From Rhodococcus sp. PAMC28707 (GTDB lineage Bacteria; Actinomycetota; Actinomycetes; Mycobacteriales; Mycobacteriaceae), in the NCBI RefSeq assembly GCF_004795915.1, contig NZ_CP039253.1, positions 3,995,501 to 4,059,500 of the forward strand: a stretch of DNA of 64,000 nucleotides. The letters run 5' to 3'. Of the stretch, positions 1 through 8,263 are shown piece by piece (within the stretch, counting starts at the first letter, position 1; every line of letters begins with the position of its first letter). The notes beneath the pieces were generated by a model that saw only the letters and a list, made by a program, of their open reading frames with translations, had not been told where the DNA came from and ran no database searches. Made by a program: the position numbers and the translations under genes.

Positions 1-1998
1 GCGTTTGGCGTCGAGTTCGGTGGCGAGGTCCGCGCCCCCGATGACGTGGGTCGTCGTAGCCGATGCGGCCAATTCGTCGACGAGGTCGCGGACGGACTCC
101 TGGCCTGCGCAGACGACGATGGTGTCCACCGCGAGAGTTCGAGGCCGTTCGTGCTTCTCGCCGAAGGAAATATGTAGACCGTCGTCGTCGATACGTTCGT
201 AGTTCACGCCCGACAATTCGTGCACGCCCTTGGCCTTCAACGCTGCGCGGTGAACCCAGCCGGTTGTCTTGCCCAGTCCGGCCCCGATCTTTCCGCTCTT
301 ACGTTGCAGCAGATACACCTCGCGAGGGGACGCGGCCGGAATCGGGGTTGTCAGCGCACCGGGCGCGGCCTCGGGTTCGGTCACGCCCCACTCCTGCTTC
401 CACTCCTTCACATCGAGCGTCGGCGAAACGTCGGTGGTGAGGAACTCCGATATGTCGACGCCGATACCGCCTGCACCGATCACGGCCACCCTCTTACCGA
501 CGTGCATGCCCTCTTCGACAACCTCGGCGTAGGACAGGACCGACGGATGGTCGATACCCGGGATGGACGGGATTCGCGGGACTACGCCGGTGGCTACGAC
601 GACCTCGTCGTATTCGCCGGCGAGGAGCTCGGCTGCAGTGACCTTACGGCCGAGGTGTATCGCAACGTTCTGCTCGCGGAGCGAGTTGGTGAAATACCGA
701 ATGGTCTCGGCGAACTCTTCTTTGCCGGGGATGAGCGCGGCGATGCCGAACTGCCCGCCGAGTTGCGGGCGTGACTCGAAGAGACTGACTTCGTGGCCAC
801 GTCGCGCAGATTCGAGAGCCGCGGACAACCCTGCGGGCCCGGCGCCGACGACGGCGATTTTCTTCGTCTTTCGTGCGGGGAGCAACTGCAATTCGATCTC
901 GCGCCCGGCTCGGGGATTGACCAGGCACGAGACGGTCTTGCGGGCGAACGCGTGGTCGAGGCACGCTTGGTTGCACGCGATGCACGTGTTGATGCTGTCG
1001 GGAGCGTCGGCTTCGGCCTTGCGCACCCAGAACGGGTCGGCGAGCATCGGCCTGGCCATCGAGATCAGCTCGGCGTCCCCGCGCGCAAGAATCGCTTCGG
1101 CTGTCTCCGGCATGTTGATGCGATTGGATGCGGCCACCGGGATCCCGAGGTGTTTGTCGAGTTTTCCTGTGATGTCCACGAACGCGGCGCGCGGTACCGA
1201 GGTGACAATGGTCGGCACCCGCGATTCGTGCCATCCGATATCGGTATTGATCATGTCGACTCCGACCCGCTCCAGCTCCTGCGCGAGTGCGACGATCTCG
1301 TCCCAGCTCTGCCCGCGCTCGACCAGATCGGCCATCGACAGGCGGAACACGACCATGAAGTCAGCACCCACTGCGGCGCGTATCTTCTTTGCTATCTCCA
1401 CCGCTATCCGTCGGCGATTCTCCGGGCTGCCACCCCATTCGTCGCGGCGACGATTGGTTCGCTCGGAGAGGAACTGATTGATGAAATAGCCTTCGCCGCC
1501 CATGATTTCGACACCGTCGTACCCCGCAGACTGTGCCAGTCTCGCGCAGCGTACGTAGTTGCGGATCTGCCATCGAACCCCACGAGAGGTCAGTCTTCTC
1601 GGTCGAAATGGGTTGATGGGAGCCTTGATCGACGACGCCGATACGGAGAAGGGCTGGTAAGAATAGCGGCCGGCGTGCAGGATCTGCAGGGCGATCTTCC
1701 CACCCTCACCATGCACTGCGTCGGTGATGCGTCGGTGCCGTCGGGCCTCGATCCGGTTGGTGAGTTTCGCCCCGAACGGCAACAACCAGCCGGTTCGGTT
1801 CGGTGCATATCCACCGGTGATGATCAGTGCGACGCCACCTCTGGCGCGCTCGGCGAAATACTCGGCGAGCCGGGCGGTGTCGCGGCCGCGGTCCTCGAGT
1901 CCGGTATGCATCGATCCCATGATGACGCGATTCCTCAGCGTCGTCGTGCCGACCTTCAATGGAGACAACAGGATTGGGTATCGTCCGGTTGTGTTCAT
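1..1998 (-). CDS. fadH: 2,4-dienoyl-CoA reductase (NADPH), FadH-type; C-terminal end cut by the window
   Basis: Old-yellow-enzyme-type flavoprotein that reduces 2,4-dienoyl-CoA during beta-oxidation of unsaturated fatty acids. 666 codons are present and the frame is open to base 1, so only a short C-terminal tail is missing. The N-terminal half is a TIM-barrel NADH:flavin oxidoreductase domain. A 4Fe-4S cluster motif, CIACNQACLD followed by a further Cys, sits near residue 340-355. A Rossmann segment (VVGAGPAGLSAA) and a second one (VIGAGGIGVD) mark the FAD/NADPH half. The ATG at 1998 overlaps the TGA of the upstream PadR gene (ATGA), so the two are probably translated from one message. The domain order and the Fe-S motif distinguish it from single-domain OYE enzymes; the exact substrate is inferred from family. 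Confidence 0.9.
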   Translation of the reverse strand, partial: MNTTGRYPILLSPLKVGTTTLRNRVIMGSMHTGLEDRGRDTARLAEYFAERARGGVALIITGGYAPNRTGWLLPFGAKLTNRIEARRHRRITDAVHGEGGKIALQILHAGRYSYQPFSVSASSIKAPINPFRPRRLTSRGVRWQIRNYVRCARLAQSAGYDGVEIMGGEGYFINQFLSERTNRRRDEWGGSPENRRRIAVEIAKKIRAAVGADFMVVFRLSMADLVERGQSWDEIVALAQELERVGVDMINTDIGWHESRVPTIVTSVPRAAFVDITGKLDKHLGIPVAASNRINMPETAEAILARGDAELISMARPMLADPFWVRKAEADAPDSINTCIACNQACLDHAFARKTVSCLVNPRAGREIELQLLPARKTKKIAVVGAGPAGLSAALESARRGHEVSLFESRPQLGGQFGIAALIPGKEEFAETIRYFTNSLREQNVAIHLGRKVTAAELLAGEYDEVVVATGVVPRIPSIPGIDHPSVLSYAEVVEEGMHVGKRVAVIGAGGIGVDISEFLTTDVSPTLDVKEWKQEWGVTEPEAAPGALTTPIPAASPREVYLLQRKSGKIGAGLGKTTGWVHRAALKAKGVHELSGVNYERIDDDGLHISFGEKHERPRTLAVDTIVVCAGQESVRDLVDELAASATTTHVIGGADLATELDAKR

Positions 1999-2522
1999 AG
2001 CTTCTCCAATATTTCTTCGCACCATTCGGCAAAGCCCTCCTCGACTCGAATTCCACCGCGGAGCACCAGATATTGGTGCAGGGCCGCTCCGACAAGACTT
2101 GCAGGAGCCGGGAAATCACGTTTTTCGATCAATCGATACAACTGCAGGCGCTCGACGTGCACGTCGCGATGGCGTCGAACTTCCACCTTCAGTGCGCCGA
2201 TGTCACCGAGGGCGGCGCCGCGGATCTTCACTGCCAGCTCGTCTCGGAGAACTGCGGGATCGGTCGGCTCGGCGATCCACCTGTCGAGTTCCGCCTTACC
2301 TTCGGCACTGACGGAATAGACCTTCTTGTCCGGTCGTCCGTCCTGGGCCACCGCGGTGCCGACCACCCAACCCGCGCCGTCCATTCGCGTCAGTACTCGG
2401 TAGATCTGCTGATGGGTGGCACTCCAGAAGAAGCCGATCGATTTGTCGAATCGGCGCGCGAGTTCGTACCCCGACCCCGACAGTTCGGTGAGCGATACCA
2501 GGAGTGCGTGTTCGAGTGCCAC
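1995..2522 (-). CDS. PadR family transcriptional regulator
   Basis: 175-residue regulator with the PadR winged helix at the N-terminus (ALEHALLVSL, then SGYELARRFDKSIGFFW and an HQQIYRVLTRM recognition region) and a C-terminal Vir-type dimerisation helix region. A GTG start at 2522 is chosen because PadR proteins begin a few residues before the ALEHALL helix; a longer frame starting at 2558 would add an atypical tail that runs into the likely operator. It overlaps fadH by 4 bases and probably regulates itself together with fadH. Two 16-bp near-palindromes lie just upstream. PadR proteins usually repress and are released by small aromatic or lipid-like ligands; the ligand here is unknown. Confidence 0.85.
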   Translation of the reverse strand: MALEHALLVSLTELSGSGYELARRFDKSIGFFWSATHQQIYRVLTRMDGAGWVVGTAVAQDGRPDKKVYSVSAEGKAELDRWIAEPTDPAVLRDELAVKIRGAALGDIGALKVEVRRHRDVHVERLQLYRLIEKRDFPAPASLVGAALHQYLVLRGGIRVEEGFAEWCEEILEKL

Positions 2523-2536
2523 GCAGCAAAGTATGT

Positions 2537-2568
2537 ATGCAACGAAGTGCTTATGCAACTAGGTGCAT
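2537..2568. promoter_or_regulatory. candidate PadR operator, two tandem 16-bp near-palindromes
   Basis: ATGCAACGAAGTGCTT (2537-2552) is followed without a gap by ATGCAACTAGGTGCAT (2553-2568). The second has ATGCA/TGCAT arms, and the first is a degenerate copy. The pair sits 15-46 bases upstream of the padR start on the minus strand, where a repressor would block the promoter. Assignment to PadR is by position and by the ATGCA...TGCAT style of PadR sites. Confidence 0.5.
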
Positions 2569-2654
2569 AGCCGAGCGTTATCGTTCGGAAGTCGTACGCG
2601 GACTCGATACCCGAGTGGGACGCCCGACGCGGCACCCTCGCCTAGGCTTCCGCT

Positions 2655-3977
2655 ATGAGTGCACAGGCGAATGCGGCCGTCGTCGGCGTCGCGACGACCC
2701 GAAAGCAGGTATTCGCCTGGGGGATATGGGATTGGGGATCGGCCGCGTTCAATGCCGTGATTCTGACCTTCGTGTTCTCGGTCTATCTCACCGACGCGGT
2801 CGGCGATGACTTGCCGGGTTCCATTTCGGCGACCTCGTGGTTCAGTTGGTCGATCGGCCTGGCTGGGGTCTTCATTGCGGTCCTGGCCCCGATCTCCGGG
2901 CAGCGGTTCGACGCCCGAGGACGAAGAAAGCGGTCCCTCGGAATTCTGACCGGTCTGACCGTCCTCAGTATGGTGGGCCTGTTCTTCGTGAAGGACGACT
3001 ACCACTATCTGTGGCTCGGTTTGGTACTGCTGGCTTTCGGTTCGATTCTCTTCGAACTGGCCAGCGTTCCTTACAATTCGATGCTTCGCCAGGTCTCGAC
3101 GCCGCAGAACATCGGCCGGGTCTCCGGATTCGGTTGGTCCATGGGTTATTTCGGCGGCATCGTGCTGCTGCTGATCTGCTACTTCGGTTTCATCACCGGC
3201 GATGGAGACACTCGCGGCCTCCTCGGTCTGACGACCGATGGCGGGCTGAACATCCGTTTCGTTGCCCTTCTTGCAGCCGCATGGTTCGCCGTATCGGCCA
3301 TTCCGGTTTTCCTGGCGGTGCCGGAACTACCGCCCACCGGTGCCGATCCGGACGCCGCCAAAGCAGGAATTGCCGAGTCTTACAAGGTGCTGTTTCGGGA
3401 TCTCCGTGAACTGTGGTCCGTGGATCGGCGCAGTGTCTATTTTCTTGCCGCAAGTGCGTTGTTCCGTGACGGTCTGGCCGGGGTCTTCACCTTCGGTGCA
3501 GTTCTCGCAGTGAGCGTATACGGCATCGGAACGGCAGACGTGTTGTTGTTCGGCGTCGCGGCCAACGTGGTCGCCGGACTCGGGGCGATCAGTGCCGGAC
3601 GGTTCGACGACAGGGTGGGCCCGAAAACGGTCATCGTCGTCTCGCTCGCGTCGATGATCTTCGCGGGCGTCGTGCTGCTCTTCGTATCCGGCCCACTGAT
3701 GTTCTGGGTTTTCGGTCTCGTCCTGTGCCTGTTCGTCGGACCCGCGCAGTCCTCCTCCCGCACATACTTGGCGCGACTGGCCCCGCCAGGGCGTGAAGGA
3801 CAATTCTTCGGCCTTTACGCGACGACGGGCCGAGCAGTGTCGTTCCTCGCGCCGACCTTGTTCGGACTCTTCGTATGGCTATTCGACTCGGACCGTGCGG
3901 GGATCGGTGGTCTGCTCGTTGTTCTCGCGCTCGGCCTCGGTGCGCTACTGGCAGTGAAGGCGCCGGACAGGATCTAA
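2655..3977 (+). CDS. MFS transporter, UMF1/Atg22-like
   Basis: 440-residue membrane protein with about 12 hydrophobic segments. The opening KQVFAWGIWDWGSAAFNAV and the loop GQRFDARGRRKRSLG fit the UMF1 (Atg22-like) branch of the major facilitator superfamily rather than a drug-export branch. The ATG lies about 87 bases after the putative PadR operator, on the opposite strand to padR, so the two genes are divergent. Its stop codon overlaps that of the convergent hydrolase gene (3974-3977). The substrate cannot be told from sequence; bacterial UMF1 members are mostly uncharacterised. Confidence 0.85.
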   Translation: MSAQANAAVVGVATTRKQVFAWGIWDWGSAAFNAVILTFVFSVYLTDAVGDDLPGSISATSWFSWSIGLAGVFIAVLAPISGQRFDARGRRKRSLGILTGLTVLSMVGLFFVKDDYHYLWLGLVLLAFGSILFELASVPYNSMLRQVSTPQNIGRVSGFGWSMGYFGGIVLLLICYFGFITGDGDTRGLLGLTTDGGLNIRFVALLAAAWFAVSAIPVFLAVPELPPTGADPDAAKAGIAESYKVLFRDLRELWSVDRRSVYFLAASALFRDGLAGVFTFGAVLAVSVYGIGTADVLLFGVAANVVAGLGAISAGRFDDRVGPKTVIVVSLASMIFAGVVLLFVSGPLMFWVFGLVLCLFVGPAQSSSRTYLARLAPPGREGQFFGLYATTGRAVSFLAPTLFGLFVWLFDSDRAGIGGLLVVLALGLGALLAVKAPDRI

Positions 3978-4798
3978 CTCGCGGCGATGCGTGTACGGAT
4001 CTCGTCTGCGAGCCGCTCGGGAGCTTCCTCTGGTATCCAGTGCGAGATGCCGTCCAGTTCGACGAAGGTGTAATCGGCGTCGACGAACTCTGCGCAACGT
4101 TCCGCTGCGGCGCGGCCGATCGCAGAATCGTGATTGCTCCACACATATGTGGTGGGGACCTGGACGGATTCGAGACGACCGAAGTCGCTCGTCATCGCGC
4201 GATACCAATTGAGGGCTGCAGTCAGAGCGCCGGGTCCGCTGAGATGCTCGACATAGCTGTCGACAGCACAGCTGCTGCCGAACATGGCACGCAATCGAGC
4301 GGCGTCGTGCTCCAGGAGTACTTGTTCCGCTTTTCCCTCGATGCGAAGCAATTGCATATAACTCGAGCGAGCCTTCTGATCCTGGTCCTCGCGCAGAGCC
4401 CAACCGAACGCGGCTGTGTGCGGTACCGAGACAGCAGTGAGAGAACGTACGCGCTCGGGATGTCGGGCGGCCAGCTGCCAAGCCACGGCCGCACCCCAGT
4501 CGTGGCCGACGATGTGAGCCGACTCGAGATCGAACGCGTCGAGCAACCCGAGAACATCGGTCACAAGCTTGTCCGAGGTATATTCCGCGACCCCCGACGG
4601 CCTCGCGCCGGGGGAGTACCCGCGCTGGTCGGGGGCGAGTGTGCGCATACCGGCGGTGTGCAGGCGAGGCGCTACCGCTCTCCAAGAGAGCGAGGTCTGC
4701 GGAAACCCATGCAGCAGGACGACCGGTGTTCCATCGTCGGGACCTTCGGCCCTCACGTCGAACACGAGGTCTTCGATCGTAATGGTGTCCATGGTCAT
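3974..4798 (-). CDS. alpha/beta hydrolase (epoxide-hydrolase/haloalkane-dehalogenase-like)
   Basis: 274 residues with the alpha/beta-hydrolase order: an oxyanion HGFPQTSLSW segment near residue 30, the nucleophile elbow GHDWGAAVAW (an Asp nucleophile in G-H-D-W-G, as in epoxide hydrolases and dehalogenases), and a C-terminal GISHWIPEE carrying the catalytic His. The ATG at 4798 overlaps the TGA of the upstream TetR gene (ATGA) and is preceded by GGAAGGAAACCG, a good ribosome site. A longer frame starting at 4831 lies inside tetR and is less likely. The Asp nucleophile points to epoxide or C-halogen hydrolysis rather than a serine esterase; the substrate is unknown. Confidence 0.85.
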   Translation of the reverse strand: MTMDTITIEDLVFDVRAEGPDDGTPVVLLHGFPQTSLSWRAVAPRLHTAGMRTLAPDQRGYSPGARPSGVAEYTSDKLVTDVLGLLDAFDLESAHIVGHDWGAAVAWQLAARHPERVRSLTAVSVPHTAAFGWALREDQDQKARSSYMQLLRIEGKAEQVLLEHDAARLRAMFGSSCAVDSYVEHLSGPGALTAALNWYRAMTSDFGRLESVQVPTTYVWSNHDSAIGRAAAERCAEFVDADYTFVELDGISHWIPEEAPERLADEIRTRIAAS

Positions 4799-5436
4799 CG
4801 GTTTCCTTCCACTCGGTGTCGCGGATTCCACGATCCCATGCCGAGCACGATCAGCCGGACTTGCTGCTCGGTGCGGCGCACCAGATCTTGTTCCTTCGGG
4901 CTGCCGGGGCGGTCGATCTCCAACAGGCCTACGGTCGCGGTCAACATCGTGGAGACGATAAGGTCCGCGGCCATCTCCAAGTCTGCAACATCCCAGGTCG
5001 AAAGACCTGGCATGCGGGCGAGATCGACGGTCAGCTCGCCGACGAACATCCGCAGTTCGGTCGCGAATGCTTGTCGTACTGCGGTGACGCCGCCGTATCG
5101 TTCGCGCGAGAGAAATCGGAACTGCTCCTCGTGGCTGCGCATCTGCCGAACCAGGATCGCAAACGACTCGGCCGCATTCTTGACGCTCGGATCCTTCCGC
5201 GCGTCGCGCAACATCTGTCGCAGCATTCGCATCGAATCCTCTACCAGGGCGACACCCAAATCGTCCATCGATGCGAAGTGGCGATAGAACGCAGTAGGAA
5301 CGATCCCCGCCGATCGAGCAACCTCGCGCAGACTCACGCTGGCGAAGGAGCGATCTCTCAGCAGTTCGAGAGTGCCGTCCATGAGCGCCCGCCTGGTGCG
5401 TTCCTTGCGTTCGGCTCGGGTGCCCGGTTCTGTCAC
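4795..5436 (-). CDS. TetR family regulator, FabR/DesT-like
   Basis: 213-residue TetR protein. The N-terminal helix-turn-helix reads RSFASVSLREVARSAGIVPT then AFYRHFASMDDLG, followed by a region ending in LRQMLRDARK. This is strikingly like E. coli FabR as I remember it, a repressor of unsaturated fatty-acid synthesis, and Pseudomonas DesT. GTG at 5436 is chosen because it puts the domain about 15 residues from the start; the frame extends to 5607 but would add a non-homologous tail across the regulatory region. It is divergent from a ferredoxin reductase and acyl desaturase, the same arrangement as desT-desCB, so it very likely controls that operon in response to acyl-CoA or acyl-ACP. Confidence 0.85.
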   Translation of the reverse strand: MTEPGTRAERKERTRRALMDGTLELLRDRSFASVSLREVARSAGIVPTAFYRHFASMDDLGVALVEDSMRMLRQMLRDARKDPSVKNAAESFAILVRQMRSHEEQFRFLSRERYGGVTAVRQAFATELRMFVGELTVDLARMPGLSTWDVADLEMAADLIVSTMLTATVGLLEIDRPGSPKEQDLVRRTEQQVRLIVLGMGSWNPRHRVEGNR

Positions 5437-5503
5437 GGGTTCGAGTTTATGGCTGTCCACTGAGCGAGTACTCCCGGTCCTGACCTCGACTATCCAGATG
5501 TCT

Positions 5504-5607
5504 GTGACGCACATCATATTTTGGTTAGTGATGTTCGTGCCGTCACATTGACGTTGACAGCTCGGGGTGTCGATCTGCCACACTGATTCTAGTGCACAGC
5601 CGTACAC
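5504..5607. promoter_or_regulatory. divergent regulatory region with inverted repeats, candidate FabR/DesT-like operators
   Basis: Between tetR and the reductase there are three imperfectly related symmetric elements: GTGACG (5504-5509) with CGTCAC (5541-5546); nested inside, ACATCA (5511-5516) with TGATGT (5529-5534); and GTGCACAGCCGTACAC (5592-5607), whose CGTACA half resembles the FabR half-site I recall. A TTGACA hexamer occurs at 5554-5559. Which element is bound cannot be decided by eye. Confidence 0.4.
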
Positions 5608-5647
5608 CGAAATGGTTTTGCCGTTTCGACCGCTACCGGGAGGCGAG

Positions 5648-6760
5648 ATGACACTTCACCAGAAGTCGCGAAGACCGCGACTGCCGAGCACCTTCTCTCT
5701 GTTGTCCCTGTTCGAGGCGATGGCGACCCCGCACGCGCTCGATCGCTATCTCGAACTGGTCGACCCGATGACCACGGTCCGCGATCTTCGAGCCGAAATC
5801 ACCGCGGTACATCGCTCCACCCGTGACACGGTGACCTTGACGATGCGCCCGACGCAGCAGTGGCGTGGTTTCGAGGCAGGTCAATTCGTGCAGGTCGGAG
5901 TCGTCATCGACGGTGTCCGCCACACTCGTTGTTACTCGCCGAGCTGCTCCCAGTATCGCGATGACGGTCGAATCGAACTGACTGTGAAGGCGCATCCGGA
6001 AGGGCTGGTCTCTCAGCATCTGCACCGGAACGCGCGGGAGGGTCTGGTTGTCAGTCTTTCCCAGGCCGACGGGACATTCCACATCCCACGGCCTCGGCCG
6101 GCCGGCGTGCTTCTCATCAGCGGCGGTAGCGGAATCACTCCCGTGCTGTCGATGCTGAGGACGCTGCTGGACGAGGGGTACAGCGGCGACCTCACCTTCT
6201 TGCACTACGCGTACACCGAAAGCGACGTCTCTCATCGGACTCAGCTCGACGCCATTGCAGCAGCACACGACAACATTCGCATCGTGTTCGCTTACACCGA
6301 TCAGGAGCAAGGCGGCGATCTGCACGGCTTCTTCGGCGCCGAGCACCTCCGATCCGCCGCACCCTGGTACGCGGACGCAGAGACATATCTGTGCGGCCCG
6401 CCCGGACTGATGCGTGGCGTCGAAAACGTGTATGCCGACCTGGGTCTCGAAGACCGTCTTCACCTCGAAGAATTTGCGCCGCCCCTGGCAGTGGTCACCG
6501 GAGACGTCGGAGGTGAGGTGTCCTTCACCGAGAGCGGCAAGGTCGGTGACAACTCCGGTCTGACACTGCTCGAGCAGGCCGAAGAGGCGGGTCTGACCCC
6601 CGCATACGGATGTCGGATGGGGATTTGCTTCACCTGCACCTCGGTCAAGACGTCCGGATGCACCAAGAACATCAAAACCGGTGAGACGGACAGTGAGCCG
6701 GACAAGAAGATCCAGCTGTGTGTCTCGGTGCCGGTCGGTGATGTCGCCATCGAGATCTGA
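5648..6760 (+). CDS. ferredoxin reductase with C-terminal 2Fe-2S domain, desaturase electron donor
   Basis: 370 residues. An FAD-binding barrel (RCYSPSCSQ) is followed by an NAD(P)-binding domain (LLISGGSGITPVLSML, then TYLCGPPGLM) and a plant-type 2Fe-2S ferredoxin domain with Cys at about residues 322, 327, 330 and 358 (YGCRMGICFTCTS ... QLCVS). This is the architecture of M. tuberculosis Rv3230c, which passes electrons to the DesA3 stearoyl-CoA desaturase. The ATG at 5648 has GGGAGGCGAG directly upstream; the frame is open further left, but that part covers the regulatory region. The desaturase starts 49 bases after its stop, so the pair should form one operon under the divergent TetR gene. 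Confidence 0.9.
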   Translation: MTLHQKSRRPRLPSTFSLLSLFEAMATPHALDRYLELVDPMTTVRDLRAEITAVHRSTRDTVTLTMRPTQQWRGFEAGQFVQVGVVIDGVRHTRCYSPSCSQYRDDGRIELTVKAHPEGLVSQHLHRNAREGLVVSLSQADGTFHIPRPRPAGVLLISGGSGITPVLSMLRTLLDEGYSGDLTFLHYAYTESDVSHRTQLDAIAAAHDNIRIVFAYTDQEQGGDLHGFFGAEHLRSAAPWYADAETYLCGPPGLMRGVENVYADLGLEDRLHLEEFAPPLAVVTGDVGGEVSFTESGKVGDNSGLTLLEQAEEAGLTPAYGCRMGICFTCTSVKTSGCTKNIKTGETDSEPDKKIQLCVSVPVGDVAIEI

Positions 6761-6809
6761 GCAGTTCACCGCACGCCGCTACACATCGATCCGAAACGGA
6801 GAGTGTTCA

Positions 6810-7994
6810 ATGTTCGCAATTCCATCGCCCTCGTTGTCCCTGTTGCCATTCATGAGTACTTCGGACTCACCTCGAGAGCAGCCAGTGCCCACAACGCTCT
6901 CCTACGAACAAGTCCAAGAGCTCGGCCGCGAGCTGGACGAGATGCGAGCTCGCACCGTCGCGAAGCTCGGCAGCGAGGACCGGGAGTACATCTACAAGAT
7001 CATCAAGGCGCAACGCGGGCTCGAGATCACCGGCCGCGCCCTCATGTATCTGCCCTTCCTGCCGCCCGCATGGCTGGCCGGAGTCGGTGCATTGGTGCTG
7101 TCGAAGATTCTCGACAATATGGAGATCGGGCACAACGTCATGCACGGTCAGTACGACTGGATGCGTGAGCCGGAGTTCAACTCCCAGGTCTTCGAATGGG
7201 ACACGGTATGCCCGGCCGATCAGTGGAAGCACTCGCACAACTACATGCACCACACCTTCACCAATATCGTCGGCAAGGACCGCGATATCGGATACAGCCT
7301 GCTTCGCATGGACGAGGGGCAGAAGTGGAATCCGTACTACCTCGGTAACCCGGTGTATGCGTTCTTCCTGATGCTGCTCTTCGAATGGGGAGTGATGCTG
7401 CACGACCTGGAGATCGAGAACGTCGTCAAGGGCAAGCGCAAGTGGCACGACGTCAAGCCGTTACTTGGGGGCATGTGGCGTAAAGCGGGCAAGCAGGTTC
7501 TCAAGGACTACCTCATCTTCCCAGCGCTGACCGGGCCATTCTTTGCCTCCACGGTCGTGGGCAATGTCGGCGCAAACCTCATTCGGAATCTGTGGACCTA
7601 CTCGATCATCTTCTGTGGACACTTTCCCACCGGAGTACAGACCTTTACCGAGGACGAGACCTCCGATGAGTCGCAGGGTGAGTGGTATGTCCGCCAGATG
7701 CTCGGGTCCGCGAACATCGAGGGCAGCCCGCTGTTCCACATCATGTCCGGCAATCTGTCGCACCAGATCGAGCACCACCTTTTCCCCGATCTACCTGCGC
7801 ACCGATACCCGGAGTTGGCTCCGGAAGTCGAAGCGCTCTGCGAAAAGTACGGACTTCCGTACAACTCCGGTGGGTTCTTCAATCAGATCGGGTCCGTCTG
7901 GGGCAAGATTTTCAAGCTCGCTCTGCCTAATTCACTCACCGGTTCGAAGCCGACAGTCGGTGTTATCGTCGAGCGCAAGAAGGTCGCTGCATAG
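6810..7994 (+). CDS. membrane fatty acid (acyl-CoA) desaturase
   Basis: 394-residue di-iron membrane desaturase. The three histidine boxes are visible: HNVMH near residue 108, HSHNYMHH near 141 and HQIEHH near 318, with hydrophobic pairs between them (MYLPFLPPAWLAGVGALVL and an F/L-rich block near 190-205). A QIEHH third box is shared with DesA3-like and linoleoyl-type actinobacterial desaturases. It should introduce a double bond into acyl-CoA or lipid-bound chains using electrons from the reductase encoded just upstream. The ATG at 6810 has GGAGAG a few bases before it; a second ATG at 6852 is possible. The TAG overlaps the GTG of the next small gene (TAGTG). Confidence 0.9.
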   Translation: MFAIPSPSLSLLPFMSTSDSPREQPVPTTLSYEQVQELGRELDEMRARTVAKLGSEDREYIYKIIKAQRGLEITGRALMYLPFLPPAWLAGVGALVLSKILDNMEIGHNVMHGQYDWMREPEFNSQVFEWDTVCPADQWKHSHNYMHHTFTNIVGKDRDIGYSLLRMDEGQKWNPYYLGNPVYAFFLMLLFEWGVMLHDLEIENVVKGKRKWHDVKPLLGGMWRKAGKQVLKDYLIFPALTGPFFASTVVGNVGANLIRNLWTYSIIFCGHFPTGVQTFTEDETSDESQGEWYVRQMLGSANIEGSPLFHIMSGNLSHQIEHHLFPDLPAHRYPELAPEVEALCEKYGLPYNSGGFFNQIGSVWGKIFKLALPNSLTGSKPTVGVIVERKKVAA

Positions 7995-8263
7995 TGACCG
8001 GAGTCGAATCTCGACCGAATCAGGGGTGGCCAGAGGTGGTAGGGAAGTTCGAGCGAAACAAGGACACAGTTCAAGAATTGACGGAGTCCGCAGCCACGCA
8101 CGTCGGCAAGATCGCTGTCATCATCGCCGGGGCAGTGCGCGATGTGACTCGCGAGATCGGCGACTGGGTCTCCGACGGGGTCGAAATGCGTGAGGCTGCA
8201 CGCAAGGCCCGAGATGATTCACCGGGCGGCACGGTCATCAACGGAGAGTTCGAGAGCCGCTGA
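7994..8263 (+). CDS. small uncharacterised protein coupled to the desaturase
   Basis: 89 residues that I do not recognise. GTG at 7994 shares its G with the desaturase TAG, so translation is probably coupled. The sequence is soluble-looking at both ends with a moderately hydrophobic stretch near residues 38-48 (VGKIAVIIAGAVRDV) that could form an amphipathic or membrane-surface helix, then a charged region (GVEMREAARKARDD). Its 3' end overlaps the convergent DHA2 exporter gene by 45 bases. Position suggests an accessory role for the desaturase or its redox partner; this is inference only. Confidence 0.6.
   Translation: MTGVESRPNQGWPEVVGKFERNKDTVQELTESAATHVGKIAVIIAGAVRDVTREIGDWVSDGVEMREAARKARDDSPGGTVINGEFESR

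Noticed and set aside
793-2319. A 508-codon plus-strand open frame
   Set aside because: It is antisense to fadH and padR, whose domains are unmistakable. Long shadow frames are expected in GC-rich DNA.
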